The position numbers were made by a program, and so were the translations under genes. DNA of 64,000 nucleotides from DATLFA01 sp039915945 (GTDB lineage Bacteria > Actinomycetota > Acidimicrobiia > Acidimicrobiales > WLNW01): the NCBI GenBank assembly GCA_039915945.1, contig JBDSMH010000094.1:11837-75836 (forward strand), written 5' to 3'. The notes under the pieces were generated by a model that ran no database searches, was not told the origin of the DNA, and saw nothing but the letters and a program-made list of their open reading frames with translations. Of this stretch, positions 40,774 to 49,810 are shown piece after piece (positions within the stretch are counted from its first letter, which is position 1; the number at the start of each line of letters is the position of its first letter).

Positions 40774-41136
40774 ATGGCAAAGGTGACGATCTACCACAAC
40801 GGCAATTGAAACTCGTCCAATAGCGCCTTGGCGGTCGCCAAGGAACTGGGTGTCGATGCCGAAGTCGTGCAATATCTCAAGACCCCACCCGACAGAGCAA
40901 CGCTCGAAAAGATCATCGGCATGCTCGAAGATCCCGTCGAGGACCTCGTCCGCAAGGATGCCAAGTTCGAAAAGCTGGGCCTCGATCCCGCCGCGTATGT
41001 AGGCAAGCCGAAAGCGGTCGTCGAGATCTTGCTGAACCACAAAGAGCTGATGCAACGACCGATCATCGTCAAAGGCAACAAGGCGATCATCGGCCGACCG
41101 AAGGACAAGGCCGAGAAGTTCCTCAGCGCCAAGTAG
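40774..41136 (+). CDS. ArsC-family thioredoxin-fold reductase with TGA at the catalytic Cys codon (candidate selenoprotein)
   Basis: Reading through one TGA gives 120 aa: MAKVTIYHNGN-U-NSSNSALAV. The family motif is IYHNPxCxxSR with catalytic Cys12; here codon 12 (40807-40809) is TGA. The rest is intact and collinear: PPDRATLEKII, LVRKDAKFEKLGL with Arg60, MQRPIIVKG with Arg95, IIGRPKDKAEKFL with Arg108, matching the three active-site arginines of ArsC. SD GAGGAGA lies 6 nt before ATG 40774. A SECIS-like hairpin follows. Selenocysteine insertion is the best explanation; a nonsense mutation is the alternative. Translation from 40828 alone would lack the active site. Confidence 0.75.
40826..40843 (+). 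promoter_or_regulatory. Candidate bacterial SECIS element
   Basis: CCTTGGCGGTCGCCAAGG folds as a perfect 7-bp stem with a GGTC loop. 23 nt separate the TGA from the first loop G, inside the 16-37 nt range used for bacterial SECIS models. The E. coli fdhF SECIS apical loop likewise has GGUC. Both the Sec assignment and the element are inference. Confidence 0.6.
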
Positions 41137-41150
41137 AAGGGCTCGCACAC

Positions 41151-42485
41151 ATGGCGATAACCGAGTACACGGACGACGCACCGGTCGGCACCACCATCAC
41201 GACGGTGACGCGCCGGCGCACCCCTGTGCGCATACCCGCGGCGCGCTACACCGACCCTGCGTGGGCCGAGCTCGAAGAGCAGCGCGTGTGGACCAAGACA
41301 TGGCAACTGGCGTGCACGCTCGACCACTTGGCCAATGCCGGTGATTGGTTCGAATACCGGGTCGGCAAGTACTCGGTGCTCATCGTGCGCGACGACGACG
41401 GTGTGTTGCGGGCATACCAAAATGTGTGCCTTCACCGAGGGAACGAACTCTGTCACGGCGCGGGCAGCGGGCTCACCGAGATCCGCTGCGGTTACCACAG
41501 GTGGTCGTGGGATCTGCAAGGCCGACTGCGCGAGGTGCCGTCACGCAAGGGCTTCGGCGTCTTGCGCAACGAAGAGTTTCCGCTCATCGCCGTGCTCGTT
41601 GACACGTGGGGTCCGTTCGTCTTCGTCAATCTCGACACCGAGGCCGTGCCGTTGGCCGAATACCTCGCACCGGTGCCCGACGACATCGCGTGGGCGGGCA
41701 TCGAAGACTTCCGGTGTCGTGCCCTTGTCACGGTGCCATTGCCGGCCAACTGGAAGGTCTGCATCGAAGCCTTCAGCGAGACCTATCACGTGCAGGGCAT
41801 CCACCGTGAAATGCTGCCGATGTGCGACGACGTCAACTCTCCGCAGGCGATCTGGGAGCATTCCGGCCGATTGGTGCAACCCTACGGGTTGCCGTCACCG
41901 CGCCTGCGCCAGACGCCCGACGATCAGCAGGTGTGGGATGCGTTCATCGAAGTGATGGGCGGGCGCATCGGCATCTCCGACAAGGCTGCGGCCGGTGTGG
42001 TGCCCGACATTCCCGCGGGCCAGACGCTGCGCGATGTCCTGGCCCAGCGTGTGCGCGATGTGGGTGCGGCACAAGGGCTCGACTTCGCGATGTTCACCAC
42101 CGTGCAACTCATGGACCTCAACCAGTACAACTTCTTTCCCAACATCACCGTGCTGGTGTTCCCCGATCTGTTGAGTGTGATCCGAGCGCGGCCGGGGGCG
42201 ACGCCCGACGAGTGCTTCATGGATTCGTTCGCGTTCGCGCGCGTGCCGAAGGCGTCGACCCCGCCCCGCGTGCAACCCGCCGCGCTCACCATGAGCCCCG
42301 ATCAACCCGTGTTCGGTCTCGTGATCAACCAAGACGTCGGCAACCTGCAGCACGCGCAGCGAGGTTTGCACCAACCGGGCTTCACCCACCTCGCGATCTC
42401 GGGCGAGGAGTGCCGCATCATCAACCTGCACCGCAACCTCGAGAAGTACATCGGCGTCCGCGAAATGTACGGCGGCGAATTGTAA
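41151..42485 (+). CDS. Rieske non-haem iron oxygenase, alpha subunit
   Basis: 444 aa. Rieske domain: CLHRGNELCHGAGSGLTEIRCGYHRW with Cys-x-His and Cys-x2-His. Catalytic domain: NWKVCIEAFSETYHVQGIH supplies the two mononuclear-iron His ligands, and NQDVGNLQHAQ probably the bridging or third acidic ligand. The family hydroxylates aromatic or steroid rings with O2 and needs a separate reductase, which is not adjacent. It follows the ArsC-like gene by 14 nt and may share its transcript. Confidence 0.92.
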   Translation: MAITEYTDDAPVGTTITTVTRRRTPVRIPAARYTDPAWAELEEQRVWTKTWQLACTLDHLANAGDWFEYRVGKYSVLIVRDDDGVLRAYQNVCLHRGNELCHGAGSGLTEIRCGYHRWSWDLQGRLREVPSRKGFGVLRNEEFPLIAVLVDTWGPFVFVNLDTEAVPLAEYLAPVPDDIAWAGIEDFRCRALVTVPLPANWKVCIEAFSETYHVQGIHREMLPMCDDVNSPQAIWEHSGRLVQPYGLPSPRLRQTPDDQQVWDAFIEVMGGRIGISDKAAAGVVPDIPAGQTLRDVLAQRVRDVGAAQGLDFAMFTTVQLMDLNQYNFFPNITVLVFPDLLSVIRARPGATPDECFMDSFAFARVPKASTPPRVQPAALTMSPDQPVFGLVINQDVGNLQHAQRGLHQPGFTHLAISGEECRIINLHRNLEKYIGVREMYGGEL

Positions 42486-42512
42486 CTGCGCGACCGAGTT
42501 GCTCACCTGCCG

Positions 42513-42552
42513 TTCCGCGGCGAAGCCGCCGATCCGTTGCGGCGGAGCCGCA
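42513..42552. repeat. 40-bp dispersed double-hairpin repeat, copy 1
   Basis: Two mini-hairpins GCGGC-gaa-GCCGC and GCGGC-gga-GCCGC separated by CGATCCGTT. It is identical over 40 bp to 63835-63874, with a half copy at 11914. It lies between the 3' ends of the convergent Rieske oxygenase and DUF445 genes, and resembles REP-type elements. Confidence 0.75.
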
Positions 42553-42564
42553 CAACTAGCGCAA

Positions 42565-43824
42565 CTAACCGATGAGGCGGCCGAAGGAGTAGATGGCGAG
42601 ACCGGCGAGGCCGCCGACGAGCGTGCCGTTGATGCGGATGAACTGCAGATCGCGACCGACCTGTAGCTCGATTCGCTCCGCCGCTTCGTCGGCATCCCAT
42701 TTGGCCACGGTGGTCTCGATGAGGTCGGCCACTTCGTGGCGGTACGCCTCGATGATGTAGCCGGCAGCGCCCTCGATCCAACGATCGACCTTTACGCGAA
42801 GCGACGGGTCGTTGTTGAGCGACGCGCCGAACGCCAATGCGGTTTGTTCGATGCGGCGGCGCAGTTCGGAATCGGGATCGTTGCTCTGGTCGAGGAGCGA
42901 ACGCTTGAGATCACCCCAGAGCGAGCCCATCCAGTTGCGCACGGCCGGATGCTCGAGGATCTCTTCCTTCAGCTTCTCTCCCCGGGCAATGAGCGCGGGG
43001 TCGGAACCGAGCCGTTCGACCAGATCGGCGAGCCGCTTGTCGAGGTGTTGGCGCAATTCGTGCGAGGGGTCGTCGATGACCTGTTGCAAGAACGTTGCCA
43101 GGCCGCGGTAGATCTTGTCGAAGATGCGATCGTCGATCGGCTCGGGAACCCACCACGGCGATTCGCTGGAGAAGCGGGCGCGCAGATCGCCGCGGTTCGC
43201 TTCGAGGAATCGGGCCGCACCCTGCGCCAGTGCGTCGACGAGTTCGCGGTGACGACCGTCGGCAGTCGCGATGGCGAGTACACGGGCGGCGGTTCGCGAC
43301 GCTTCGATCTGGCGCAATCGCGATGTGATGCCGTGTTCGAGCGCACTCTGCACGTCGTCGTCGTGGAGGACGTCGAGCGCCCCCGCCAACGCGGCACTGG
43401 TGTGTTGACTGACGGTTTGCGCGTGCTTGCTGTCGCCCAGCCACACGCCGAGGCGTTCGCCGATTCGTGCCTGGCGCAGCTTTTCGGTGACCACCTCTCG
43501 AGCGAGGAAGTTCTCCTGCACGAATTCACCGAGGCTGTGGCCGAGTTGCGCCTTGCGCGTCTTGATGACGGCGGTATGGGGGATGGGTAGGCCGAGAGGG
43601 TGACGAAACAGCGCGGTCACCGCGAACCAGTCGGCGAGCCCGCCGACCATTGCGGCCTCGGCGGTCGCCCGCACGAACCCCAGCCATGAGTGTTCGGACT
43701 CGAAGATGCGGGTCACGACGAATACCGCGGCGGCCACGATGAGCATGCCGGTGGCGCGCCACTTCATGCGACTCAATTGGCGGGCGCGCTCGGTGTCTCG
43801 CGCTGAAGTCGTTGTCGTCTTCAC
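42565..43824 (-). CDS. DUF445 family membrane protein
   Basis: 419 aa. N-terminal helix (WRATGMLIVAAAVFVVTRIF) then GFVRATAEAAMVGGLADWFAVTALFRHPLGLPIPHTAVI, the DUF445 signature. A long charged helical region follows, ending in a C-terminal membrane helix (GTLVGGLAGLAIYSFGRLIG). Function is unknown. The GTG start at 43824 has a TAGGCT box 6 nt upstream and no SD, a leaderless start. It is convergent with the Rieske oxygenase. Confidence 0.9.
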   Translation of the reverse strand: MKTTTTSARDTERARQLSRMKWRATGMLIVAAAVFVVTRIFESEHSWLGFVRATAEAAMVGGLADWFAVTALFRHPLGLPIPHTAVIKTRKAQLGHSLGEFVQENFLAREVVTEKLRQARIGERLGVWLGDSKHAQTVSQHTSAALAGALDVLHDDDVQSALEHGITSRLRQIEASRTAARVLAIATADGRHRELVDALAQGAARFLEANRGDLRARFSSESPWWVPEPIDDRIFDKIYRGLATFLQQVIDDPSHELRQHLDKRLADLVERLGSDPALIARGEKLKEEILEHPAVRNWMGSLWGDLKRSLLDQSNDPDSELRRRIEQTALAFGASLNNDPSLRVKVDRWIEGAAGYIIEAYRHEVADLIETTVAKWDADEAAERIELQVGRDLQFIRINGTLVGGLAGLAIYSFGRLIG

Positions 43825-43833
43825 CCGGGCAGC

Positions 43834-46305
43834 CTACGGCGCTCGTCGTGGCCGTTTGACGCCACGCGATGGGGTGGCCTTCGTCGGGTCCTCCGGCCAA
43901 TCATGCTTTGGGTAGCGACCGCGCATCTCGGCCCGCACTTGCGGATATGAGCCCTTCCAGAACCCGCCCAGATCAGCAGTGACCTGGATCGGTCGCCCGG
44001 CCGGCGAGAGCAGATGCAAAACGACGGGCACCCGCCCGCCCGCCACTCGTGGTGTGTCACTCCAACCGAATACCTCTTGCAGGCGTACGCGTAACACCGG
44101 CTGTTCGGAGTCGTAGTCGATCTCGATCGTCGAACCGCTGGGCACGGTGAGGTGACGCGGCGCGAGCGTGTCGAGTTGCGCAAGCAGCGTCCGTGGCACG
44201 AGCGTCTGTACCGCTCGTGACACATCGACGCGATCGAGATCGGCGCGTCGGCGGACACCGCCGAGAAACGGCGCGAGCCAGGTGTCGAGCGTCGCCAGCA
44301 GCGCGGTGTCCGACAGATCGGGCCACGTATCGGTGCCGATCGTCCGGCGGCAGAACGCCACCCGCGACCGGAACGCGTCGGCGTCGGCGAATCTCGGCAG
44401 AAGCCGTAGCCCTTCGCGTGTGACACCGTCGAGGATGGCGGATTGCGCGGCGCCGGCGTCGTCGAGTGGCTGGCGTGAAACGACGATGGCGCCGAGTCGA
44501 CGATCACGCGACGCGCGGACGTCGTGGGCCTGTTGATCCCACACCGCTTCGTCGACGGTCGTCATCCGATCGGCGAACAGTTGCTCGACGTCGACGCGGT
44601 CGAGCGCGGCCGCGGCGAACACCCGGGCGTCTTGTGCTCGCGCTTCGATATCGGCGATGGCGATCCATTCGGATGCCGCCAGGGGATCGTGCGGACGAAG
44701 CACCGCCCCGACGCCGTTGGCCAGTAGGTAACGCAGAGACCCGGCTTTCGCGCGACGCCGCGCCACACGATCGGGATAGGCGAGCGCAAGCACTAGGCCC
44801 GTCGCACTGACGTCGACGGGACTGTCGACGACCTTGATGATCGACCGCACGTGCCGCGCGATGGTGTCGGCCCGGCGTGCGATCTGGGGCCGTCGCCGCG
44901 CCATCTCCACTTGTTCGGCAAGGTCTACCGACGCGGCGTTGGCCGGCAAGCGATCGCTCAGGAGTGCGGCGACCGTGCACGCGAGAGGGCCATGGCCCAA
45001 CTCGTACGCCGCGAGTACGCAGTGGGCGAGACGGGGATGCAGGGGTAGCGTGGCGCAGCGCTTGCCGTGATCGGTGAGCCGCGTATCGTCGTCGATGATG
45101 CCGAGTTCTCGAAGCAGCCGCCGGGCTTCGCGCAAACTGTCGGGCGGGGGAGCGTCGAGAAAGCGCAGATGCGTGCCGGCGGCATCGCCCCACGACACGA
45201 GGTCGAGCGCGAGCGACGCGAGATCGGCGTTCGCGATTTCGGGGGTGGTCTGTTCGCGAAGTCGCTCGTGTTCGAGCTCGGACCACAGGCGATAGCAACG
45301 GCCCGGCGCGGTGCGCCCCGCCCGTCCTCGTCGTTGATCGGCCGACGCCCGCGACACTCGCACCGTCGTCAGGCCCCCCATGCCGCGGCGCGGGTCGAAC
45401 TGCGACGTGCGGGCGAATCCGCTGTCGACGACCGCGCCGATCCCGTCGATGGTGAGGCTCGTCTCCGCGATCGATGTCGCGACGATCACCCGGCGCCGCG
45501 ATGGCGACGGCGTGAGCACTCGATCTTGCTCGGCGGGCTTGAGCGAGCCGTGCAACGCAAGGACCTCGACGGCCGACGAGTCGGGATCCGCTCGCTGTAG
45601 CGACCGCAGCACCTGGCCGATCTCGTAGACACCCGGCGCGAAAACGAGCACGTTGCCATCGCCTTCGCGTAGCGCCCGCCGCGTGGCCTGCGCCACGTGG
45701 TCGGCGTCGAACGATGCGGATGTCGATGCGAGGTAGGACGTGACGATCGGAAATTGGCGGTGGACGCACTCGATGATCGGCGCGCCGTCGAGCAGTTGCG
45801 CGACGGCCGCGCCGTCGAGCGTGGCCGACATGACGACCATGCGGAGCTCCGGATTGAGCGCGGCCCGTGCGTCGAGGGTGAAGGCCAGACCGATGTCGGC
45901 GTCGAGGCTCCGTTCGTGGAACTCGTCGAAGACGACAGCCGAGACACCGGTGAGTGCAGGATCCGAATGGAGCATCCGCGTGAGGACGCCTTCGGTCACG
46001 ACTTCGATCCGCGTGGCCTTCGAGACGTTGGTGTCGTCGCGCATACGCCAGCCGACACCGTTACCCACTCGCTCGCCGCGCAGCGTGGCCATCCGCGTCG
46101 CCGCGGCGCGGGTCGCCACTCGCCGCGGCTCGACGACCAACACTTTGCCGGCGCACCATGCCTGCGACTCGAGCAGCAAGGGGACGATCGTGCTCTTGCC
46201 CGCGCCCGGCGGGGCAACGACCACCGCAGCTGCACCGGGCTCGCGTAGTGCGTCACCGATCTGCTCGAGCACCGCGCCGATCGGCAGATCGGTCGACAGC
46301 GTCAC
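43834..46305 (-). CDS. hrpB: HrpB-type ATP-dependent DExH helicase
   Basis: 823 aa, normal HrpB length. Walker A VVAPPGAGKSTIVP, VVEPRRVATRAAATRMA, DEFH box VVFDEFHERSLDADIG, VVMSATLDG, the C-terminal RecA motif IVATSIAETSLTIDGIGAVVDSGFAR with RASADQRRGRAGR. The distal HrpB-specific C-terminus (PLSPAGRPIQVT-like LLSPAGRPIQVTADLGGFWKGSYPQVRAEMRGRYPKHDWPEDP) is present. It is an RNA helicase of unclear role. The GTG start overlaps the EEP gene stop (GTGA). Confidence 0.96.
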   Translation of the reverse strand: MTLSTDLPIGAVLEQIGDALREPGAAAVVVAPPGAGKSTIVPLLLESQAWCAGKVLVVEPRRVATRAAATRMATLRGERVGNGVGWRMRDDTNVSKATRIEVVTEGVLTRMLHSDPALTGVSAVVFDEFHERSLDADIGLAFTLDARAALNPELRMVVMSATLDGAAVAQLLDGAPIIECVHRQFPIVTSYLASTSASFDADHVAQATRRALREGDGNVLVFAPGVYEIGQVLRSLQRADPDSSAVEVLALHGSLKPAEQDRVLTPSPSRRRVIVATSIAETSLTIDGIGAVVDSGFARTSQFDPRRGMGGLTTVRVSRASADQRRGRAGRTAPGRCYRLWSELEHERLREQTTPEIANADLASLALDLVSWGDAAGTHLRFLDAPPPDSLREARRLLRELGIIDDDTRLTDHGKRCATLPLHPRLAHCVLAAYELGHGPLACTVAALLSDRLPANAASVDLAEQVEMARRRPQIARRADTIARHVRSIIKVVDSPVDVSATGLVLALAYPDRVARRRAKAGSLRYLLANGVGAVLRPHDPLAASEWIAIADIEARAQDARVFAAAALDRVDVEQLFADRMTTVDEAVWDQQAHDVRASRDRRLGAIVVSRQPLDDAGAAQSAILDGVTREGLRLLPRFADADAFRSRVAFCRRTIGTDTWPDLSDTALLATLDTWLAPFLGGVRRRADLDRVDVSRAVQTLVPRTLLAQLDTLAPRHLTVPSGSTIEIDYDSEQPVLRVRLQEVFGWSDTPRVAGGRVPVVLHLLSPAGRPIQVTADLGGFWKGSYPQVRAEMRGRYPKHDWPEDPTKATPSRGVKRPRRAP

Positions 46306-47294
46306 GATGGCCCGCCGGCGACCAATGCGTATTCGACGATGATGGGGCGGTGGTCGCTACCGCGCCCTTTGCCGTACGTGGCGTCAACCGGGACGAGCTC
46401 CTTCGAGCTCAACGCGTGATCGATGCGCAACAGCGGTGGAAACGGGCGGTTGCGGGGCCACGTACCCGTGAAGCCGGCGCCTCTTGCCGAATGGGCATCG
46501 GTGAGGCCGGTGTCGAGCAGTTCGCCGAAGCGGGGGTGGTACACGGTGGCGTTGAAATCGCCGACCATGAGCATCGGCGTCGAGCGGGCCCGGGCCAGGC
46601 CGTCCAGGGCATCGAGCATCTGGCGCCATCTCGCGATCGCGCCCTCGTTGATCGGGGCAGCGGTGTGCACCGCCACGATCTCGACGGTGCCGATGGCCGT
46701 CGACACCCGCGCGCGGGCCATCGGCCGCGCTGTCTTGAACCAGATCTCACTCGATTCGAGCGGGAGACTCGAGAACACCATGGTGTCGCTGCTCTCCGAA
46801 TACACGCGGTTCGACAGCCTCTGGAGCGATGCATCGCTCAAGAGACGCGCGCGATGCGCCCGGGTTACCTCTTGAAACACCGCGACGTCGGCGCCGCTGG
46901 AGTTCACTTCGCCGATGATTCCCGAGAGATCTGCGTTGTCGAAGTAGAGATTGGCCGAGAACACGCGCAACCGGGGCGCGCGCTTCACCTCCGCGCTGAG
47001 ACGGTTCGGTGGCTTGATATCGGGCCAAATCGTCACGACGTGCACCATCACCACGACGATGCTCAACGCGAGCAGCAGCCACTTGCGGGCACGGAACGCG
47101 AAACCGACGGCGGTGTAGACCGGCAAGTACAACCACGGCGTCATGCCGTACAGGGCGAGCGCCGCTGATCCCTCGTAGTCGGTGGAGCGAACGAAGGAGA
47201 ACAAGAGCAGCGACGCGCAGCCGAGGTAGGCGATCACGCTCAGCTGATTGAGGATGAGTCGCTCGCGTCTCGTTGCCGGGGCCGCAGAACTCAC
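46302..47294 (-). CDS. Membrane-bound endonuclease/exonuclease/phosphatase family protein
   Basis: 330 aa. Three N-terminal hydrophobic segments (about residues 17-95) precede a periplasm- or outside-facing EEP domain: LRVFSANLYFDN, VAVFQEVTR (catalytic Glu), VAVHTAAP, MLMVGDFNAT, RIDHALSS and GSDHRPII. The set of Asn, Glu, Asp and His residues is complete. It may act on lipids or nucleic acids. GTG 47294 has a TAGCCT box 6 nt upstream, so it is leaderless. It overlaps hrpB by 4 nt. Confidence 0.9.
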   Translation of the reverse strand: MSSAAPATRRERLILNQLSVIAYLGCASLLLFSFVRSTDYEGSAALALYGMTPWLYLPVYTAVGFAFRARKWLLLALSIVVVMVHVVTIWPDIKPPNRLSAEVKRAPRLRVFSANLYFDNADLSGIIGEVNSSGADVAVFQEVTRAHRARLLSDASLQRLSNRVYSESSDTMVFSSLPLESSEIWFKTARPMARARVSTAIGTVEIVAVHTAAPINEGAIARWRQMLDALDGLARARSTPMLMVGDFNATVYHPRFGELLDTGLTDAHSARGAGFTGTWPRNRPFPPLLRIDHALSSKELVPVDATYGKGRGSDHRPIIVEYALVAGGPS

Positions 47295-47306
47295 CCACGA
47301 AGGCTA

Positions 47307-47366
47307 GGCCCGAGCGGCCCTCAGAGCGGGTCGCGCGGCCCGAGCGACGCTCAGAATGGGTCGCGA
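47307..47366. repeat. Two 30-bp tandem copies of the CCCGAGCG repeat family
   Basis: Units at 47307 and 47337 share GGCCCGAGCG, CTCAGA and GGGTCGCG with a few differences between. They lie between the P450 3' end and the EEP start. Related single elements occur at 28, 3838, 4321, 59126 and 59173. Confidence 0.65.
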
Positions 47367-47373
47367 CCGGCGA

Positions 47374-48663
47374 TCACCGGTGTCCGTAGCCCGCCGTGTC
47401 CCCGGTAGCGGCCGAGCCCAGTCGATCCATGGGCAGCGTGTTCGTCGAGGGCGTCGGTGTGTACTGCACGGGCATGTGCTTGACGCCGCCGATGAAGTTG
47501 GACCGCAGATACTGCGGCTCACCGGCCAACGCGATGTCGGGCAGGCGCTCGGCCAGCTCGCGGAACATCAGACGCAGTTCCATGCGCGCGAGGTTTGCGC
47601 CGAGGCAGAAGTGCGGACCCCCGCCGCCGAACGCGACGTGCTCGTTGGGATGGCGCTCGATATCGAATCGGAACGGGTCGTTGAAATACCGGTCGTCACG
47701 ATTGGCCGAGATGTGCCAGATGACGAGCTTGTCGCCCTCTTTGATCTTGACGCCGCCGAGGTCGTAGTCACGCAACGCGGTGCGGCGGAAGTGCAACACC
47801 GGCGTCGCCCACCGCAGGATCTCTTCGAGCGCCCCTGCCATGTGGCGTTCGGGGTCGTTGCGGAACTTTTCCCATTGATCGGGGTGCTGGATGAAGCCGT
47901 GCATGCCGTGGCTCATCGAGTTGCGCGTCGTCTCGTTGCCCGCGACCGACAACAACAGGAAGAACATGTCGAATTCGATTTCGCTGAGCTTGTCGTCGTC
48001 GATCGATGCATTGAGCAACGTGGTGACGATGTCCTGCGCCGGCTTGTCGCGCCGATCCATCTGCAACACGTGCGAGTACTGATAGAGCTCGATGAAGGCT
48101 TGATCGACCTCTTCGTCAGAGCCGACGAACTCGGGGTCGCTGCGGCCGATCATCTTGTTGGTCCAGTCGAAGATCTTCATCCGGTCTTCGACGGGCACGC
48201 CCATCATCTCGGCGATGGCTTGCAACGGTAGCTCCGCCGCGATGTCGGTCACGAAGTCGCACTGGCCCTTCTCGGACACCCCGTCGACGATGATCCGGGT
48301 GCGATTGAGCAGATAGTCGTCGAGCAGTCCGATCATCCGCGGAGTAAAGCCGCGGTTGACGAGCTTGCGATAACGCGTGTGCTTGGGCGGGTCCATATCG
48401 AGCATGAGGTAGTCACGGTTGACTGCGGACCGCATGTCGCCCGGAGGCGGATCGGCGATCTGGGTGCCGCCGGCGTTGGACGAGAACACGTCGGTGTTGC
48501 GGTTCACCTCGTGGAGGTGGTCGATGCGAGTGACCGACCAAAAGCCCGTGCCGCCCGGCTCGTCGTGCCAGTGAATGCCAGGGTCGGTATCGCGCAAGAC
48601 CTTGAACATCTCGTGGTGTTCGCCCCGTTGGAAGCGATCAGGATCGAGTAGGTCGATGTCCAT
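47374..48663 (-). CDS. Cytochrome P450 (CYP124/125/142-like)
   Basis: 429 aa. Haem-thiolate loop FGGGGPHFCLGANLARMELR, I-helix LLLSVAGNETTRNSMSHGMHG (acid/alcohol pair region), and K-helix EEILRWATPVLHFRRTA (ExxR). The overall sequence resembles actinobacterial steroid or branched-lipid omega-hydroxylases. SD AGGGGA precedes ATG 48663. Candidate electron donors are the ferredoxin at 52108 and reductase at 52836. No signal peptide. Confidence 0.93.
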   Translation of the reverse strand: MDIDLLDPDRFQRGEHHEMFKVLRDTDPGIHWHDEPGGTGFWSVTRIDHLHEVNRNTDVFSSNAGGTQIADPPPGDMRSAVNRDYLMLDMDPPKHTRYRKLVNRGFTPRMIGLLDDYLLNRTRIIVDGVSEKGQCDFVTDIAAELPLQAIAEMMGVPVEDRMKIFDWTNKMIGRSDPEFVGSDEEVDQAFIELYQYSHVLQMDRRDKPAQDIVTTLLNASIDDDKLSEIEFDMFFLLLSVAGNETTRNSMSHGMHGFIQHPDQWEKFRNDPERHMAGALEEILRWATPVLHFRRTALRDYDLGGVKIKEGDKLVIWHISANRDDRYFNDPFRFDIERHPNEHVAFGGGGPHFCLGANLARMELRLMFRELAERLPDIALAGEPQYLRSNFIGGVKHMPVQYTPTPSTNTLPMDRLGSAATGDTAGYGHR

Positions 48664-48711
48664 CGTGGTCCCCTAACCGTCGATTCGACGCAGAATAGCG
48701 GAGTATCGGAG

Positions 48712-49719
48712 TCACTTTTCCCCAAACGCCGCGACGAGCGCCGCCAGCGTCGTCGGTGCGATGCGGTAGGGGACCGATAGCGACACCCGGTCGGCGATAC
48801 CCGCATAGCGCTGGCGCAGCGCGCGGCCCGCTTCGGCCGGTGTGCCTCGGATGCACAGGGTGTCGAGCAACGCGTCATCGATGAGCTGTGGCATATCGGC
48901 CCATCGACCGATCTTGGTCATGCGGTTGAGTTCGGGCTGGAGGTCGCCCCAGCCGTGCGCGTCGAGGGTCACGCGATACGACGGCGTCGACGCGTAGAAG
49001 GCGAGGTTCGACCGACAACCATTCTCGGCGACCACGCGCTCGGCTTCGTTGCCGTAGACGCACGCCATGACGTCGACACCCAGTGTGAAGTTCGCCCGAT
49101 CGCGTCCACTGGCGGCGAGGCCCGCTTCGATCCGTGGCACCGTGACGGTGCGCAAGAACTGTTCGCTGTTGAACGGGTGGATCAGCACGCCGTCGGCCAC
49201 CTCGGCGGCCATTTGCGTCATGCGCGGCCCGAGGGCACCGACCCATATCGGAGGCGGCTCGCACCCCAGTGCCGCAGGAATGAACGTCGGTGTCATCAAC
49301 GTGTGCGTGTAGTACTCGCCCCGGAACTCGAGCCGTTCGCCTTCGTGAAAACAGCGGAAGATGGCGTGCAACGCCTGCACCAACTCCGCGGTGTGCGCGA
49401 CGGGGTTGCCGAAGCGGGCACTGAAGCGCTTTTCGATGTGCGGACGGATCTGGCTGCCGATGCCGAGAGCGAATCGGCCGTTGGACACCCGTTGTAGGTC
49501 GAACGCGGCGTACGCGATGTGCATGGGGCTGCGAGGGAACGCGATCGCCACGTTGGTGTAGATGTCCACCGGCGCGGCCTGTGCTGCCAGCAGCAATGGG
49601 AAGGTCACATCGCTGTTGGCTTCCTGCGTATAGACGCCGTCGAATCCCATTGCGTGCAACTGCCGGGCCTGTTCGGCAACGGCGTCGAGGGCGGCGTTGA
49701 GCACCATGTCGATCTTCAT
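48712..49719 (-). CDS. LLM-class (F420-dependent-like) oxidoreductase
   Basis: 335 aa luciferase-like TIM barrel. AARQLHAMGFDGVYTQEANSD-type N-terminus, VDIYTNVAIAFPRSPMHIAYAAFDLQRVSNGRFALGIGSQIRPHIEKRF, GEYYTHTLMTPTF and PPPIWVGALGPRMTQMAAEVADG are typical of actinobacterial F420-dependent LLM enzymes. It lies upstream of the P450 in the same direction (48 nt gap) and may act in the same pathway. Cofactor assignment is by family only. Confidence 0.9.
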   Translation of the reverse strand: MKIDMVLNAALDAVAEQARQLHAMGFDGVYTQEANSDVTFPLLLAAQAAPVDIYTNVAIAFPRSPMHIAYAAFDLQRVSNGRFALGIGSQIRPHIEKRFSARFGNPVAHTAELVQALHAIFRCFHEGERLEFRGEYYTHTLMTPTFIPAALGCEPPPIWVGALGPRMTQMAAEVADGVLIHPFNSEQFLRTVTVPRIEAGLAASGRDRANFTLGVDVMACVYGNEAERVVAENGCRSNLAFYASTPSYRVTLDAHGWGDLQPELNRMTKIGRWADMPQLIDDALLDTLCIRGTPAEAGRALRQRYAGIADRVSLSVPYRIAPTTLAALVAAFGEK

Positions 49720-49810
49720 CGACCCGAGTTTGGGGCCTACTTCGCCTATACGTCACCTTCTACGGCCTGTAGATGTGTCTCGATATGTTCCGCACGGCTA
49801 GGTTGCCGCC

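Noticed and set aside
40828..41136. Shorter ArsC-like ORF starting at TTG 40828
   Set aside because: It lacks the first beta strand and the active-site loop and has no ribosome-binding site; the frame from ATG 40774 with SD is better.
40774..41136. Organism-wide recoding of TGA (Trp or Gly) as the explanation of the in-frame TGA
   Set aside because: TGA is the normal stop of many genes here (for example sufD, gmd, pepN neighbours), so only a local, context-dependent reading is plausible.
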